64,000 bases of DNA from Ruminococcus sp. (GTDB lineage: Bacteria; Bacillota; Clostridia; Oscillospirales; Ruminococcaceae). Of this stretch, positions 17,827 through 27,543 are shown in pieces; the stretch's first letter is position 1; every line of letters begins with the position of its first letter. The stretch spans positions 18,921-82,920 of the forward strand of contig NZ_JAFYYT010000035.1 in the NCBI RefSeq assembly GCF_017549005.1, in the 5' to 3' direction. The position numbers and the translations under genes are program-made. Under the pieces are notes generated by a model. That model did not search any database. It was not told where the DNA came from and saw only the letters and a program-made list of their open reading frames with translations.

Positions 17827-17852
17827 AAGTATCCTCCCGTTGAATAGTGCTT

Positions 17853-17881
17853 ATTATAACACAGGTTCGGGAAAAAATCAA
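17853..17881 (-). promoter_or_regulatory. Promoter of the MATE gene
   Basis: On the minus strand TTGATT (17881-17876), a 17-bp spacer and TATAAT (17858-17853). Confidence 0.65.
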
Positions 17882-17943
17882 GACACGGAAGTGGGCATTT
17901 TACCAAAAAGTACATAATATTTGTATTATAGCACAGTTTGATG

Positions 17944-17952
17944 TGATATAAT
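17944..17952 (+). promoter_or_regulatory. Extended -10 promoter of the GH141-like gene
   Basis: TGATATAAT is an extended -10 element (TG 17944-17945, TATAAT 17947-17952) about 125 bp before the start codon. No good -35 hexamer is seen, which suits an extended -10 or an activated promoter. Confidence 0.45.
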
Positions 17953-18077
17953 CAACATATAGAAGAAAAATATGGTTATCCTATACAATTGAAGTGATAA
18001 CATAGCAGGGGAATTAAAATTTAATATGCCATGTCCCAACAGAAAACAGGGGACGGGTGTAGAAGGAGGAATTACTT

Positions 18078-20945
18078 ATGAGTATCCGAAAAAGAGGGAC
18101 AGCCCTCGCCATAAGTATGGTGACGGCGATCTCTGCACTGAACATGGGAACGCTCATAGGAAGCGCCAACGCCGAGGACGGCGTACAGGCAGTTTTCTAT
18201 GTGTCTCCCGACGGCAGCGACAGCGGTGACGGCACCGTGGGCTCACCGTTTGCGACCATTGAAAAGGCACGCGACGAGGTTAGAAAGATAAACGGCAGCA
18301 TGACAGGCGATATCATCGTTTATCTCCGCGGCGGCGACTACCGTATCACGAAGCCTGTGGAGTTCGACACAAGGGACTCGGGCAATGGCGGTCATACCGT
18401 AAGGTATGAGGCTTACAATGGCGAGACGCCTGTTATCAACGGCGCTCAGAAGGTCACCGGCTGGAAGAAGTTCAATGACAAGCTCTGGTCTGCCCCACTG
18501 GACAGGGATATAAAGCTCCGCAACCTTTATGTCAACGACCGACGTGCAAACATGGGCAGCGTGCAGGTGCAGGCAAAAGGCGGCTACGGCGATTATTACA
18601 TCACGGCGGGACAGGCTGACTGGGCATGGGACTCGGGAAAAAAGAGCGACGGAATCGTTTACGACGCAGGCTCAATGCCGCGTATCACCTCGAATTTCGA
18701 CGACCTTGAGGTCGTTAACGGTACGACATGGAATGAAAATATAGTCTGCTCCCGTGATATAAAGTACGACGGCGGAAGTATGATACTTCTCATGCAGCAG
18801 CCCTACGGCGCCATAGCTCAGACTCCCGGCTGGGGCGCAGGCTTTACGACCGGCGGAACTCACACAATTTACAATGCCTTTTCATTTGTTGACAGCGAAG
18901 GCGAGTTCTTCTTCGACAAGACCGATAAGGTACTGTATTACTACCCGAGGAACGGCGAGGATATGACTTCAGCAGACGTTGAAGCTCCTGTTGCGGACTG
19001 TCTCATCAAGATAGCAGGAAAGTCCACGAGCGACAGAGTTGAGAATATCGCTTTCAGCGGCATAACCTTTGCGAATACCGACTATCAGCTGACTGACGTT
19101 GCAGGTTCTCACGGCAAGACCACCTGTCAGGCAGCGCAGTGCTACACGGCTTTTGCCGATTCAAACTGGCACAGCAAGAATTACGAAATGGTAGATACTC
19201 TCCCTGCGGCTGTACATATAACCAGCAGTGACAACATCAGGCTCACAGGCAATGTTGTCAAGCATACGGGCGCTGACGGTATCTCCATGACAAACGACGT
19301 TATAAATTCAGAGGTCAGCGGAAACTTCGTTACCGATATCACATCAAGCGGTATCACAGTAGGTCACCCTCAGCATATCTACATCGGCGACGGTGACGGC
19401 AGGAACCGTGAGAAGTTCCCGAAAGGCGTTGAGGGAGTGTGCAAAAACGACCTCATCACACAGAATCTCCTTTACGATATCAGCGTAGTACACGGCTTCG
19501 GCGGCTGTGCGGCTATAACCGCATATTTTGTTGACTCCGTAAAGATACTGAGCAATACCATTGAAAAGACTGCTTATAACGGAATACATCTCGGCTGGGG
19601 CTGGAGCAATTTCAAGGACAGCACCACCTGCCGTGACAATCAGATATGCTATAACAGAGTTATCAACTCTCTGAACCGTCTCCACGACAGCGGCGGAATC
19701 TATACCATCGGTCAGATGCCCGGCACTGTCATCAATGAGAACTATGTTCAGGGTATTCCCGCAGGCGGCTTCGGAGCTCCAACATACGGACTCCATAACG
19801 ATGAGGGAACGACTTACATTGAGGAAAACGACAACGTCCTCGAAATAAGCCCGAATGTTACTTATACCATAAACTGTGAGGAATACGGCGACAAGCACCA
19901 CCTCACCATCAAGCGCACCTATGCTACAGTCAATAAAATGGGCAAGAATCCGCCGTACAGCGATATCGACACTCCTATCGTAGTTCCTGACAACGTGTGG
20001 CCATTCCGGCAGTATAAGATATGTCTCAATTCGGGAATATCCGACGATTACCGCGGACTTATGCCTTCATGGCTCAAATCCGCAGCGGACTATGTATTTC
20101 CTGCAAGCTGCGAGACAACCTGCGGCAGCAAGCTTCCTGTAAGAAGGACCGACGGCACAGTATGGATAGCTCCTGACGGAACGACCACGTTCAAAGCAGG
20201 GGATGACATGACAAGGTCGGGCGGAAGCAAGGGGTCAATAAAGACTCCTTCAAAGGAGGGAGAATACAGGATATACGTCCTCGACGCAAGCGGCAAGGTG
20301 CTTAGCAAGTCCTCACATCTTCTCCGTCTCAGCGGTACAGGCAGCGCAGAGGCAGACGACGTTATACAGGCTGAGGACTGCGCTTTCAAGTCAGGCGTCG
20401 AGACCGAGACCTGCTCTGAGGGCGGACTTGACGTAGCCTTCATCGAAAACGGCGATTACATCGGCTTCAGCGACGTTGACCTTACAGGCGCAAAGGATAT
20501 CGACTTCCGGCTTGCTTCAAACGGTGCGCAGGCAGCACTGGAGGTACGTCTTGACGCTCCCGACGGAAAGCTCATAGGCAGTATCGACGTCAAGGGCACA
20601 GGCGACTGGCAGAAGTGGTCGACTCAGACCTGCGCTATCAGTGAGACTTCGGGCAGACATGATGTTTATCTTGTATTCACAGGCGAAGAGGGCTATCTCT
20701 TCAACGTTAACTGGTGGAAGCCAAACACACCAGCTGCAGCGGTTATCCCCGGCGACCTCAACGGCGACGGAGCTGTTGATATCTACGACCTTGCACAAAT
20801 GCGGAAGGCAGCTCTGGAAGGCGACGCCGAGCGCTTTGCGGCAGCCGATATAAACGGCGACGAGAGTATCGACGGCGAGGATCTCACGCTCCTCAAGAAG
20901 TTCATCATGGGCGAGATAAAGTCCTTTGACTCAGTTTTATCATAA
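18078..20945 (+). CDS. Cellulosomal beta-helix glycosidase (GH141-like) - CBM6 - dockerin
   Basis: This 955-aa secreted protein has a signal peptide ending near SANAEDG. It has a right-handed parallel beta-helix (about 35-640; YVSPDGSDSGDGT, then ITSSDNIRLTGNVVKHTG and similar rungs), a C-terminal CBM6 (about 760-880; IQAEDCAF, ENGDYIGFSDVDL, VNWW) and a type I dockerin (about 890-950; PGDLNGDGAVDIYDLAQMRK and AADINGDESID). The same order occurs in the Clostridium thermocellum xylanase Xyn141E, so family GH141 (xylanase/fucosidase) is the best guess; GH120 or a lyase-type helix is possible. AGGAGG sits 8 nt before ATG. Confidence 0.78.
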   Translation: MSIRKRGTALAISMVTAISALNMGTLIGSANAEDGVQAVFYVSPDGSDSGDGTVGSPFATIEKARDEVRKINGSMTGDIIVYLRGGDYRITKPVEFDTRDSGNGGHTVRYEAYNGETPVINGAQKVTGWKKFNDKLWSAPLDRDIKLRNLYVNDRRANMGSVQVQAKGGYGDYYITAGQADWAWDSGKKSDGIVYDAGSMPRITSNFDDLEVVNGTTWNENIVCSRDIKYDGGSMILLMQQPYGAIAQTPGWGAGFTTGGTHTIYNAFSFVDSEGEFFFDKTDKVLYYYPRNGEDMTSADVEAPVADCLIKIAGKSTSDRVENIAFSGITFANTDYQLTDVAGSHGKTTCQAAQCYTAFADSNWHSKNYEMVDTLPAAVHITSSDNIRLTGNVVKHTGADGISMTNDVINSEVSGNFVTDITSSGITVGHPQHIYIGDGDGRNREKFPKGVEGVCKNDLITQNLLYDISVVHGFGGCAAITAYFVDSVKILSNTIEKTAYNGIHLGWGWSNFKDSTTCRDNQICYNRVINSLNRLHDSGGIYTIGQMPGTVINENYVQGIPAGGFGAPTYGLHNDEGTTYIEENDNVLEISPNVTYTINCEEYGDKHHLTIKRTYATVNKMGKNPPYSDIDTPIVVPDNVWPFRQYKICLNSGISDDYRGLMPSWLKSAADYVFPASCETTCGSKLPVRRTDGTVWIAPDGTTTFKAGDDMTRSGGSKGSIKTPSKEGEYRIYVLDASGKVLSKSSHLLRLSGTGSAEADDVIQAEDCAFKSGVETETCSEGGLDVAFIENGDYIGFSDVDLTGAKDIDFRLASNGAQAALEVRLDAPDGKLIGSIDVKGTGDWQKWSTQTCAISETSGRHDVYLVFTGEEGYLFNVNWWKPNTPAAAVIPGDLNGDGAVDIYDLAQMRKAALEGDAERFAAADINGDESIDGEDLTLLKKFIMGEIKSFDSVLS

Positions 20946-20950
20946 AAATC

Positions 20951-20987
20951 CAGTCCGAAAGCGGTCAGAACGACTGCTTTCGGACTG
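20951..20987. terminator. Bidirectional terminator, GH141-like and nitroreductase genes
   Basis: The stem runs 20951-20966 with 20972-20987 (AGTCCGAAAGC arm) around an AGAAC loop, with TTTT on the plus side and TTTTT on the minus side. It serves both converging genes. Confidence 0.9.
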
Positions 20988-20990
20988 TTT

Positions 20991-21578
20991 TCATCTGTAT
21001 TCGGCAGTTTCATCAAGGCTTTTCCGTGGCCTCGGTGCAGGAGCTTCATCTGCATAGCCGAGAGCGACTGCGCCGATAAGCAGATCGGTGGTTCCGATGA
21101 AGTCTGCAAGCTCATTATACGCATAACAGGTGTTTGCTATCCATAAGGTACCGAGTCCGAGCTCTGTTGCTTTGAGGAGCATATTTTCGATAGCCGCTCC
21201 TATGGATAAGCTGTCGCATATTTCGGTGATACGGGCAAAAGTGTCGATATCCGCGAAAGGAGAGGAGCCGTTTGTGTTCAAAACCATTATTACTGTCGGA
21301 GCTTCTCTCATTATCCTCAGCGTATTGAAAGCGTCTGACAGCAAATATTCCGAGTTCGGCATATTTGAGAGCTCTGCCTTTGTTTTTATCAGACCCTTTT
21401 CCATTGCGTTCAGAAGCTCGTCTTTGGAGCCGGCACTGTAAACGATGAATTTCCAGGGCTGTCTGTTCTTAGCTGACGGAGCGAGCACAGCAGCGCTGAG
21501 TATTTCATTGATAAGCTTTTTGTCAACAGGTTTTGAGATGTATTTTCTGATGCTTCTTCTTTCTTTAATGCAGTCCAT
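20991..21578 (-). CDS. Nitroreductase-family flavoprotein
   Basis: This 195-aa FMN-binding protein has the N-terminal IKERRSIRKYISKPVDKK and LAPSAKNRQPWKFIVY motifs, which bind the FMN phosphate, and the C-terminal GTLWIAN and LIGAVALGYADEAPAPRPRK segments. It reduces nitro compounds, quinones or similar substrates with NAD(P)H; physiological substrate unknown. SD GGGAGAAG. Confidence 0.92.
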   Translation of the reverse strand: MDCIKERRSIRKYISKPVDKKLINEILSAAVLAPSAKNRQPWKFIVYSAGSKDELLNAMEKGLIKTKAELSNMPNSEYLLSDAFNTLRIMREAPTVIMVLNTNGSSPFADIDTFARITEICDSLSIGAAIENMLLKATELGLGTLWIANTCYAYNELADFIGTTDLLIGAVALGYADEAPAPRPRKSLDETAEYR

Positions 21579-21613
21579 TGTCTTCTCCCTGATAGTTTGA
21601 TTTTATATTTATC

Positions 21614-21642
21614 ATTATACATTAATTCATTTTCTGTGTCAA
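21614..21642 (-). promoter_or_regulatory. Promoter of the nitroreductase gene
   Basis: Perfect consensus on the minus strand: TTGACA (21642-21637), 17 bp, TATAAT (21619-21614). Confidence 0.8.
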
Positions 21643-21667
21643 TACTTGGAAAACAGGAGTTTTTTTG

Positions 21668-21696
21668 TTGACGTTGGGCGAAAAAAGTGGTATAAT
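21668..21696 (+). promoter_or_regulatory. Promoter of the ion permease gene
   Basis: TTGACG (21668-21673), 17 bp, TATAAT (21691-21696). Transcription should start near 21703, which argues against the ATG at 21705 as the start codon. Confidence 0.8.
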
Positions 21697-21728
21697 CATT
21701 AGGCATGAAAAATTGGAAGGACGGTTTT

Positions 21729-22841
21729 ATGGAGAAGATCCGGAAGTTTATAAAAGCGCAGCCTGTAATGGTGATATCATTTATCCTTGCGGTAATAACG
21801 ATGTTCATCGTACCGCCTGACAGGGAGTACGCAGGCTACTGCAACAGAACGGTGCTCATCGAGCTTTTCGCGCTCATGGCGGCTGTAGCAGGTCTGCGGA
21901 GCATAGGCATATTTGACAAAGCAACGCGGCTGATACTGCAAAAGGCAGGAACAGTACGCAGGCTCGGAGCAGTGATGATACTCATTTGTTTTTTCAGCGC
22001 AATGCTGGTCACGAACGACGTTGCACTGATAACATTCGTTCCGCTGACGCTGCTGATATATGGCAGTATCAATGACGAAAAGAGCCTGATACTTACCGTA
22101 GTGCTTGAATCGGCGGCGGCAAACCTGGGAAGCATGATGACTCCCGTGGGAAATCCGCAGAATCTCTTCCTTTACGATAAATACGGACTTACGGCGATGA
22201 CATTCCTGAAAACCATGCTGCCAGTTGGAACACTCGGACTTGCGGCTGTACTGGGGCTTACACTGCTTCTGCCGAAGGAGAAGTGCAAAGTTCCCGAGCC
22301 AAAGGAAGAAAGGATACCCATATTCAAGGCGTCGGTATATACGGTACTTTTTCTGCTGTGCATAGCGGCGGTATTCAGACTTGTTCCCGACTGGGTCTGC
22401 CTGATAGCTGCAATTGCTGCGGCGGCCATATGCGACGTGAAGCTGCTTCTTAAAGTGGACTACATACTTCTTGCCACATTCGTGTGCTTTTTCGTCTTTG
22501 TGGGAAATATCGCACGTATCGGCGCAGTAAGCGATTTCTTCTCCAATATCCTGACCGGTAAGGAGCTGATAGTAGCTGCTCTGCTCTCACAGCTGATAAG
22601 CAATGTACCTGCAGCGGTAATGCTTGCGGAATTTACTGAAAAGGGAACGGCGCTCCTTCTCGGAGTTGATATCGGCGGCTTCGGAACGATAATAGCTTCT
22701 ATGGCGAGTCTTATCGCATTTCAGATATACAGAGGTTCAAAGGGCGCGAAATCGGGAAAATATATGGTCGTATTCACAGCTGTGAATGTTTCGCTTCTTG
22801 TATTGCTTCTCGGATTTCAGCTTATAATAATGAAAATATGA
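21729..22841 (+). CDS. ArsB/NhaD-superfamily ion permease
   Basis: This 370-aa membrane protein has about 10 hydrophobic segments. The SLC13/ArsB-type signature is FSAMLVTNDVALITFVPLTL early and TGKELIVAALLSQLISNVPAAVML late, with the family's conserved Asn-Pro pairs (PVGNPQNLFLYDKYG). It moves an anion or exchanges Na+ and H+ across the membrane; the substrate cannot be told. The ATG at 21729 is chosen because GGAAGGAC lies 7 nt upstream, while the ATG at 21705 coincides with the predicted transcript start. Confidence 0.82.
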   Translation: MEKIRKFIKAQPVMVISFILAVITMFIVPPDREYAGYCNRTVLIELFALMAAVAGLRSIGIFDKATRLILQKAGTVRRLGAVMILICFFSAMLVTNDVALITFVPLTLLIYGSINDEKSLILTVVLESAAANLGSMMTPVGNPQNLFLYDKYGLTAMTFLKTMLPVGTLGLAAVLGLTLLLPKEKCKVPEPKEERIPIFKASVYTVLFLLCIAAVFRLVPDWVCLIAAIAAAAICDVKLLLKVDYILLATFVCFFVFVGNIARIGAVSDFFSNILTGKELIVAALLSQLISNVPAAVMLAEFTEKGTALLLGVDIGGFGTIIASMASLIAFQIYRGSKGAKSGKYMVVFTAVNVSLLVLLLGFQLIIMKI

Positions 22842-22847
22842 CGAAAA

Positions 22848-22878
22848 GGCAGCGTTTGAAAAACGCTGCCTTTTTTTT
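22848..22878 (+). terminator. Terminator of the ion permease gene
   Basis: GGCAGCGTTT (22848-22857) pairs with AAACGCTGCC (22861-22870), followed by T8. A textbook intrinsic terminator. Confidence 0.95.
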
Positions 22879-22888
22879 ATTTCAGGGC

Positions 22889-22917
22889 TTGACAAAAATG
22901 TTGATAGTGTGTATAAT
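22889..22917 (+). promoter_or_regulatory. Distal promoter (P1) of the M13 peptidase-ABC operon
   Basis: TTGACA (22889-22894), 17 bp, TATAAT (22912-22917). A 12-bp palindrome, GTGTATATACAC (22918-22929), covers the predicted start site and could be an operator. Confidence 0.8.
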
Positions 22918-22945
22918 GTGTATATACACTTTTGGCGTGAAATAA

Positions 22946-22974
22946 TTGACAATTATATTCCGCAGGTGTATAAT
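22946..22974 (+). promoter_or_regulatory. Proximal promoter (P2) of the M13 peptidase-ABC operon
   Basis: TTGACA (22946-22951), 17 bp, TATAAT (22969-22974), 57 bp downstream of the first perfect promoter. Confidence 0.8.
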
Positions 22975-23027
22975 AAAAACTGCATCATTAAATTATTATA
23001 TGCTGCAATAATTATTGGAGGGTGAAT

Positions 23028-25073
23028 ATGCAGAAACATTTGAGACTTGTCTCGCTTCTTCTTGCAGGAATGCTGACGCTTAACGCAGCCGGCTGTTCGG
23101 TTTCCGAAAACAGCGGCAAGAGCAGAGTTTCCGGGCTTGAAGAGAGCGAGGACAAAAAGGATGAGTCTGCCGACGACGAAAAGTCGGACAAGAAAAAGAC
23201 CAAGGAAGATCTGAGACCGCAGGACAATTTCTATGATTATGTGAACTTCGATACGCTCAATGAGCTTGAGATACCCTATGGAGAAAGCGGAGTATCGGGC
23301 TTCGGCGAGAAGGAATCAAATGATGTCCTGGAGGATTTTATCAAGGAGATAGTCAATTCCGATGAAAAGTATGCCGACGGAAGCAACAGGAAGATAATCC
23401 GCGACTTTTTCAACCAGTACATGGATTATCAGGAGACCAGTGCCGTCGATGACGAAATAATGGGCAACTGCAGGAGGATACTTGCAGCTGAGGATACAGA
23501 CGAGCTTTTCAAGATATGGGGCGAGCTGCACCGTGAATACGGACTGGACTCCGTATTCCAGTTCCAGATAGGCAGAGACTACCGCGACGGTTCAAAGCAT
23601 TGTATCAGTATCTCTCCGGTGAATACGTTCTTTGATACAGAACTTAAAGACATAAAGGAGCTGTCATCAAACTGCGAATCCGCCAACATCATTGCAAGGG
23701 ATATGCTCAGGGTAATGGGGGACGATTACGAAACTGCCAATGAAAAGGCAAAGCAGATGGTATACCTCGGCATCAATATCGCAAACGCCACAAATACCGA
23801 CGATATTGACCAGTTCAAGCTCCTGCTGGAGACCGAAAAGACAAGCTTTGAGGAATTTGACAGCATCGTAAGCAACCTTGATACTTCTGCAATAGAGCTC
23901 TTCGTCGGCGACGGAGTTGAAAACGCTACAGACGGTATCTACATCTACGACAAGGAGCAGCTCAGGGCTATAAACGACCTTATCACCGAGGAGAACCTCG
24001 AAAAGTGGAAGACCTATGTATTCGCGCTGTATCTCTATAATAACGGCGATCTCATACGCGAAAGCAACGATATCCTCGGCGATTACAATCCGATCAGCAA
24101 GGAAGCAAAGGACAAAATTGCAATAGGTATCGTACAGATGTTCCTTCAGGATCAGCTCAGCGAGGAGTATGCGGAGCGTTTCTACACTCCCGAGCTGGAC
24201 AAGGCCATGAACAAGATGTTCGATAAGATAATCGGAAGCTACGACGAGCTCATCAGGAAAGCGGACTGGCTCACATCGGGCACAAGGGACGCACTTTTAA
24301 AGAAGCTCCACAATATCCATCTTATAACAGCTCCCAAACCGAGTGAAAAGACTAAGAAGGACACCGATATCATCGGCAGCAACTTTGTTGAAAGCTGTAA
24401 GAAGATAAACATAAGAGCAAACGAAAAATCAATAGAAACTCTCAGACGCAAGGTGGACCGCGACGACGTTGATATGTCCGCAATGACTGTAAACGCCCAG
24501 TATCTGCCCTGCAACTCCATAAACGTAACTGTGGCCATCATGCAGAAGCCGATGTTCGACCCCAAGGCTTCCGACGCTGAGAACCTCGGCAGACTTGGCA
24601 CGGTAATGGCACATGAGATAGGTCACGCCTTCGACTCCAACTGTATCAAGTTCAATCCCGAGGGAATACTCGACCCCGACTGGATAAACGAGACAGACAG
24701 AAAGGTGCTGGAGGAGCGCGCAGACAAGCTTGCTGATTATTACAGCAAATTCACAGTTATGGAAGTTTACCACGTAAAGGGTGAAAAGACCAACGGCGAG
24801 AACTATGCCGACCTCGGCGCTCTGGAGTGCGTAACCAATATCATCGACGATAAGGAGCAGCTCAAGGTGCTTTTCGAGAACTACGCACAGATATGGTGCT
24901 CGCTTATGGTGGATACGGACGGTATATTGGCACTGAACTATGATGAACACAGTCCAGGAAGCGTCCGCGTAAATGCTGTGCTTGCCTCAAACGAGAAATT
25001 CATTGAGGTCTATGACGTCAAAGAGGGTGACGGGATGTACTTCCCCCCTGAGGAAAGGGTAAGCAGGTGGTAA
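23028..25073 (+). CDS. M13-family (neprilysin/PepO-type) metallopeptidase lipoprotein
   Basis: This 681-aa zinc peptidase is anchored outside the membrane: its signal peptide ends in a lipobox, LNAAGC. A charged linker follows. Catalytic motifs are HEIGH (H529, E530, H533) within MAHEIGHAFD and GENYADLGALE, which gives the third zinc ligand. It also has VNAQYLPCNSINV, the family's substrate-binding NAY-like segment. The length fits M13 peptidases. It starts at the ATG after GGAGGG; an in-frame GTG at 23022 overlaps that SD. The two ABC-transporter genes follow within 3 and 13 bp, so peptide export and trimming may be linked. Confidence 0.93.
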   Translation: MQKHLRLVSLLLAGMLTLNAAGCSVSENSGKSRVSGLEESEDKKDESADDEKSDKKKTKEDLRPQDNFYDYVNFDTLNELEIPYGESGVSGFGEKESNDVLEDFIKEIVNSDEKYADGSNRKIIRDFFNQYMDYQETSAVDDEIMGNCRRILAAEDTDELFKIWGELHREYGLDSVFQFQIGRDYRDGSKHCISISPVNTFFDTELKDIKELSSNCESANIIARDMLRVMGDDYETANEKAKQMVYLGINIANATNTDDIDQFKLLLETEKTSFEEFDSIVSNLDTSAIELFVGDGVENATDGIYIYDKEQLRAINDLITEENLEKWKTYVFALYLYNNGDLIRESNDILGDYNPISKEAKDKIAIGIVQMFLQDQLSEEYAERFYTPELDKAMNKMFDKIIGSYDELIRKADWLTSGTRDALLKKLHNIHLITAPKPSEKTKKDTDIIGSNFVESCKKINIRANEKSIETLRRKVDRDDVDMSAMTVNAQYLPCNSINVTVAIMQKPMFDPKASDAENLGRLGTVMAHEIGHAFDSNCIKFNPEGILDPDWINETDRKVLEERADKLADYYSKFTVMEVYHVKGEKTNGENYADLGALECVTNIIDDKEQLKVLFENYAQIWCSLMVDTDGILALNYDEHSPGSVRVNAVLASNEKFIEVYDVKEGDGMYFPPEERVSRW

Positions 25074-25076
25074 GCC

Positions 25077-27530
25077 ATGAGACTGATATTAAAACACACA
25101 TTTAAGAATATGCTCGCACACAAATTCAAGACATTTCTCCTTATCATTTGTGTGGCGGTATGCAGCTTCACAGCCATGCTCAGCTTTGATATGAGCGGCT
25201 CTCTGAACACGATAATAAGAGGTCTTTACTCCTCCATGATGGGAACAACAGACCTCAATGTGAGCACAAAGTCACCTGTAGGCGATGATTTCGCAGAAGG
25301 ACTTCCCGACAGCAACGTGCTCCCCATAGCTGTAATGCAGTCGTCATTCGACAGACATATCGACTTTGACATTTCCTATGTCAACCGTTCGACTCTTCCC
25401 GTATTCGGCTTTGAAGAGGAAGCGGCAAAGAATATGAGGCTTCTCCGCGACGGAGTTGAGCTCGGCAATAAAAAAGCATATATTTCCGATAGTTTTGCAA
25501 AGGAATTTGAGTTCAAGGAAGGGGACACCATAACCCTTCACGGCGACCGTGACAAGGCTGTTGACTTCACAGTTGCAGGTCTTGAAAAGAAACAGGGCAT
25601 CTTCACAAACGGCGAGCTCATAGTTATCAGTTTTGATGATATGAAGGAGCTCACCCTCAGCGGCGATATCGAAATAACCCAGCTTTTGGTGGACGTTAAG
25701 GACGACAGCCGTATAGGCGAAGCTGAAAAGGCAATAAAGAACAAGTACCCCACAGCAAAGGTGGAAAACCTGCTTGAGAGCAAGGAGCTTCAGGACCAGA
25801 TAAAGAGCATAACAAGGCTCTTCCTCATACTCTTTGCAGTATGTATGCTCCTTGTTATCTTCGTTACTATCTCCGTTTCCGAGCGTATGATAGTTGACAA
25901 GATGTCGGTAGTCGGAACGTTCAGAAGTCTCGGCGTATCGTCGAAGATGACCACATTTGCGCTTCTTCTTGAAAACAGCATTTACGGACTTATCGGCGCA
26001 CTTATCGGTGTAGGCGTCTACGTACTCGTAAAGAAGCCGATGTTCGATACAGTATTCGTATTCGGCGGACCTGACGCTATCAAGCCTGTTATCCCGTCGC
26101 CGAAGCCGTATGTATACATAGGCGTTATTTTAGTTGCGATACTCATCGAGTGCCTCTGCCCTATAAAGGAAACGGTAAAGGCTATAAAAACGCCTATCCG
26201 CGACATCATTTTCAACACAAAGGATACGGAATACCGTCCGAGCAGGATATTCACAATGATCGGACTTATACTTCTCGCAGTATCCGTGGTGACATTCTTC
26301 TTCAAGGACAGCTTTGTACTCAGCATGGTATGCTTTGTAAGCTTTATCGCAGCGGCAGCAATGCTGTTCAACTATGTTGAGCGCTTCATCGCAAAGCTCC
26401 TCACAGGGATATTTGCGAAAACAGGCAAGCCTATCGCACATCTTGCTTCTATAGAGGCAGGCTCCAAGAAGAGCTCTGTAGGAAGCTCGGTGCTTTGCCT
26501 TACAGCGGCAGCCCTTGCGATAGTACTTTACATATTCACAAATTCGCTTGTTTCCGTTTACGACCACGGTCTCTTCGACAGTGACGTTATCGTGCAGATA
26601 AATGGTTGCAAGCCTGAGATAATTTCATACGTTGATGACCTTGACGGAGTTGAGAGAACAGTATTCCACTATATGACCACTGACAAGATAAAGCTTGACG
26701 ACCACAAGCTTGACGCCAACATCTTCGGTCTGTCAAAGGTAGACGAGATGATAAAGACGGTTGATCTCTCAAAGGACGGAGCAGCCGATGACGAGATACT
26801 TGTTGACACCATACTCATGAAGAAGTACGGCTACAGCATGGGCGACGAGATCAACATTACCTTCCTGTACGACGGATATCTTCCCATGGAAAGGACTCTT
26901 AAGATCGGCGGAACAGTAGATTTTGACTACTTCAACGGTCAGGGAAGCTCTTTAGTAATAAGCGAAAAGACCTACAAGGAGATATACAATGATTTCCCGC
27001 TGTTCATGCTTGTAAAGGGAAACGACGCAAAGGCTGTAAAGAAGACGATACAGGATCACTCCGCAGATTATGTGAGCATTGTTTATACAAGACAGGAATA
27101 TGATATGACAATGGCGATATCAAAGGCAGGCATAAAGGGCGTCCTCAACCTTCTTATACTTATCGGCGTAGCTCTCACATTCATAGGAGTAGTGAGCAAC
27201 CAGCTCATAGGACTCGAGGGCAGAAAGCGCGAATGCGCGGTAATGACGTCTGTTGCAATGCCGAGAAGCAAGCTTTCCAAAATGTTCCTTATTGAGAATC
27301 TCATATCAGCAGGCGCAGCGCTGTTGTTCGCAGTACCTGTGGGAGTATTCATGTCCGTAGTATTCAGGCGTATGCTCATGGCTATCGGACAGGCAGGACC
27401 TAACATAGTGCCTGTAGGCAAGTGCGTGATATATGCGATATTCCTCTATGCGATATTCACACTGGTATCGCTGTTCCCGATACGTGCAGTCAAGAAGATG
27501 GACCTCGTATCGCAGCTGAAATATGAATAA
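25077..27530 (+). CDS. FtsX/MacB-type ABC transporter permease
   Basis: This 817-aa permease has the N-terminal LKHTFKNMLAHKFKTFLLII segment, a large extracytoplasmic domain, an FtsX core (TM cluster about 260-370), a second TM cluster and extracytoplasmic domain, and a C-terminal FtsX core. Such doubled permeases move lipoproteins, peptides or antibiotics, or act as mechanotransmission devices. It starts 3 bp after the peptidase stop with no strong SD, so translation is probably coupled. Confidence 0.9.
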   Translation: MRLILKHTFKNMLAHKFKTFLLIICVAVCSFTAMLSFDMSGSLNTIIRGLYSSMMGTTDLNVSTKSPVGDDFAEGLPDSNVLPIAVMQSSFDRHIDFDISYVNRSTLPVFGFEEEAAKNMRLLRDGVELGNKKAYISDSFAKEFEFKEGDTITLHGDRDKAVDFTVAGLEKKQGIFTNGELIVISFDDMKELTLSGDIEITQLLVDVKDDSRIGEAEKAIKNKYPTAKVENLLESKELQDQIKSITRLFLILFAVCMLLVIFVTISVSERMIVDKMSVVGTFRSLGVSSKMTTFALLLENSIYGLIGALIGVGVYVLVKKPMFDTVFVFGGPDAIKPVIPSPKPYVYIGVILVAILIECLCPIKETVKAIKTPIRDIIFNTKDTEYRPSRIFTMIGLILLAVSVVTFFFKDSFVLSMVCFVSFIAAAAMLFNYVERFIAKLLTGIFAKTGKPIAHLASIEAGSKKSSVGSSVLCLTAAALAIVLYIFTNSLVSVYDHGLFDSDVIVQINGCKPEIISYVDDLDGVERTVFHYMTTDKIKLDDHKLDANIFGLSKVDEMIKTVDLSKDGAADDEILVDTILMKKYGYSMGDEINITFLYDGYLPMERTLKIGGTVDFDYFNGQGSSLVISEKTYKEIYNDFPLFMLVKGNDAKAVKKTIQDHSADYVSIVYTRQEYDMTMAISKAGIKGVLNLLILIGVALTFIGVVSNQLIGLEGRKRECAVMTSVAMPRSKLSKMFLIENLISAGAALLFAVPVGVFMSVVFRRMLMAIGQAGPNIVPVGKCVIYAIFLYAIFTLVSLFPIRAVKKMDLVSQLKYE

Positions 27531-27543
27531 AGGAGAAAGAACA

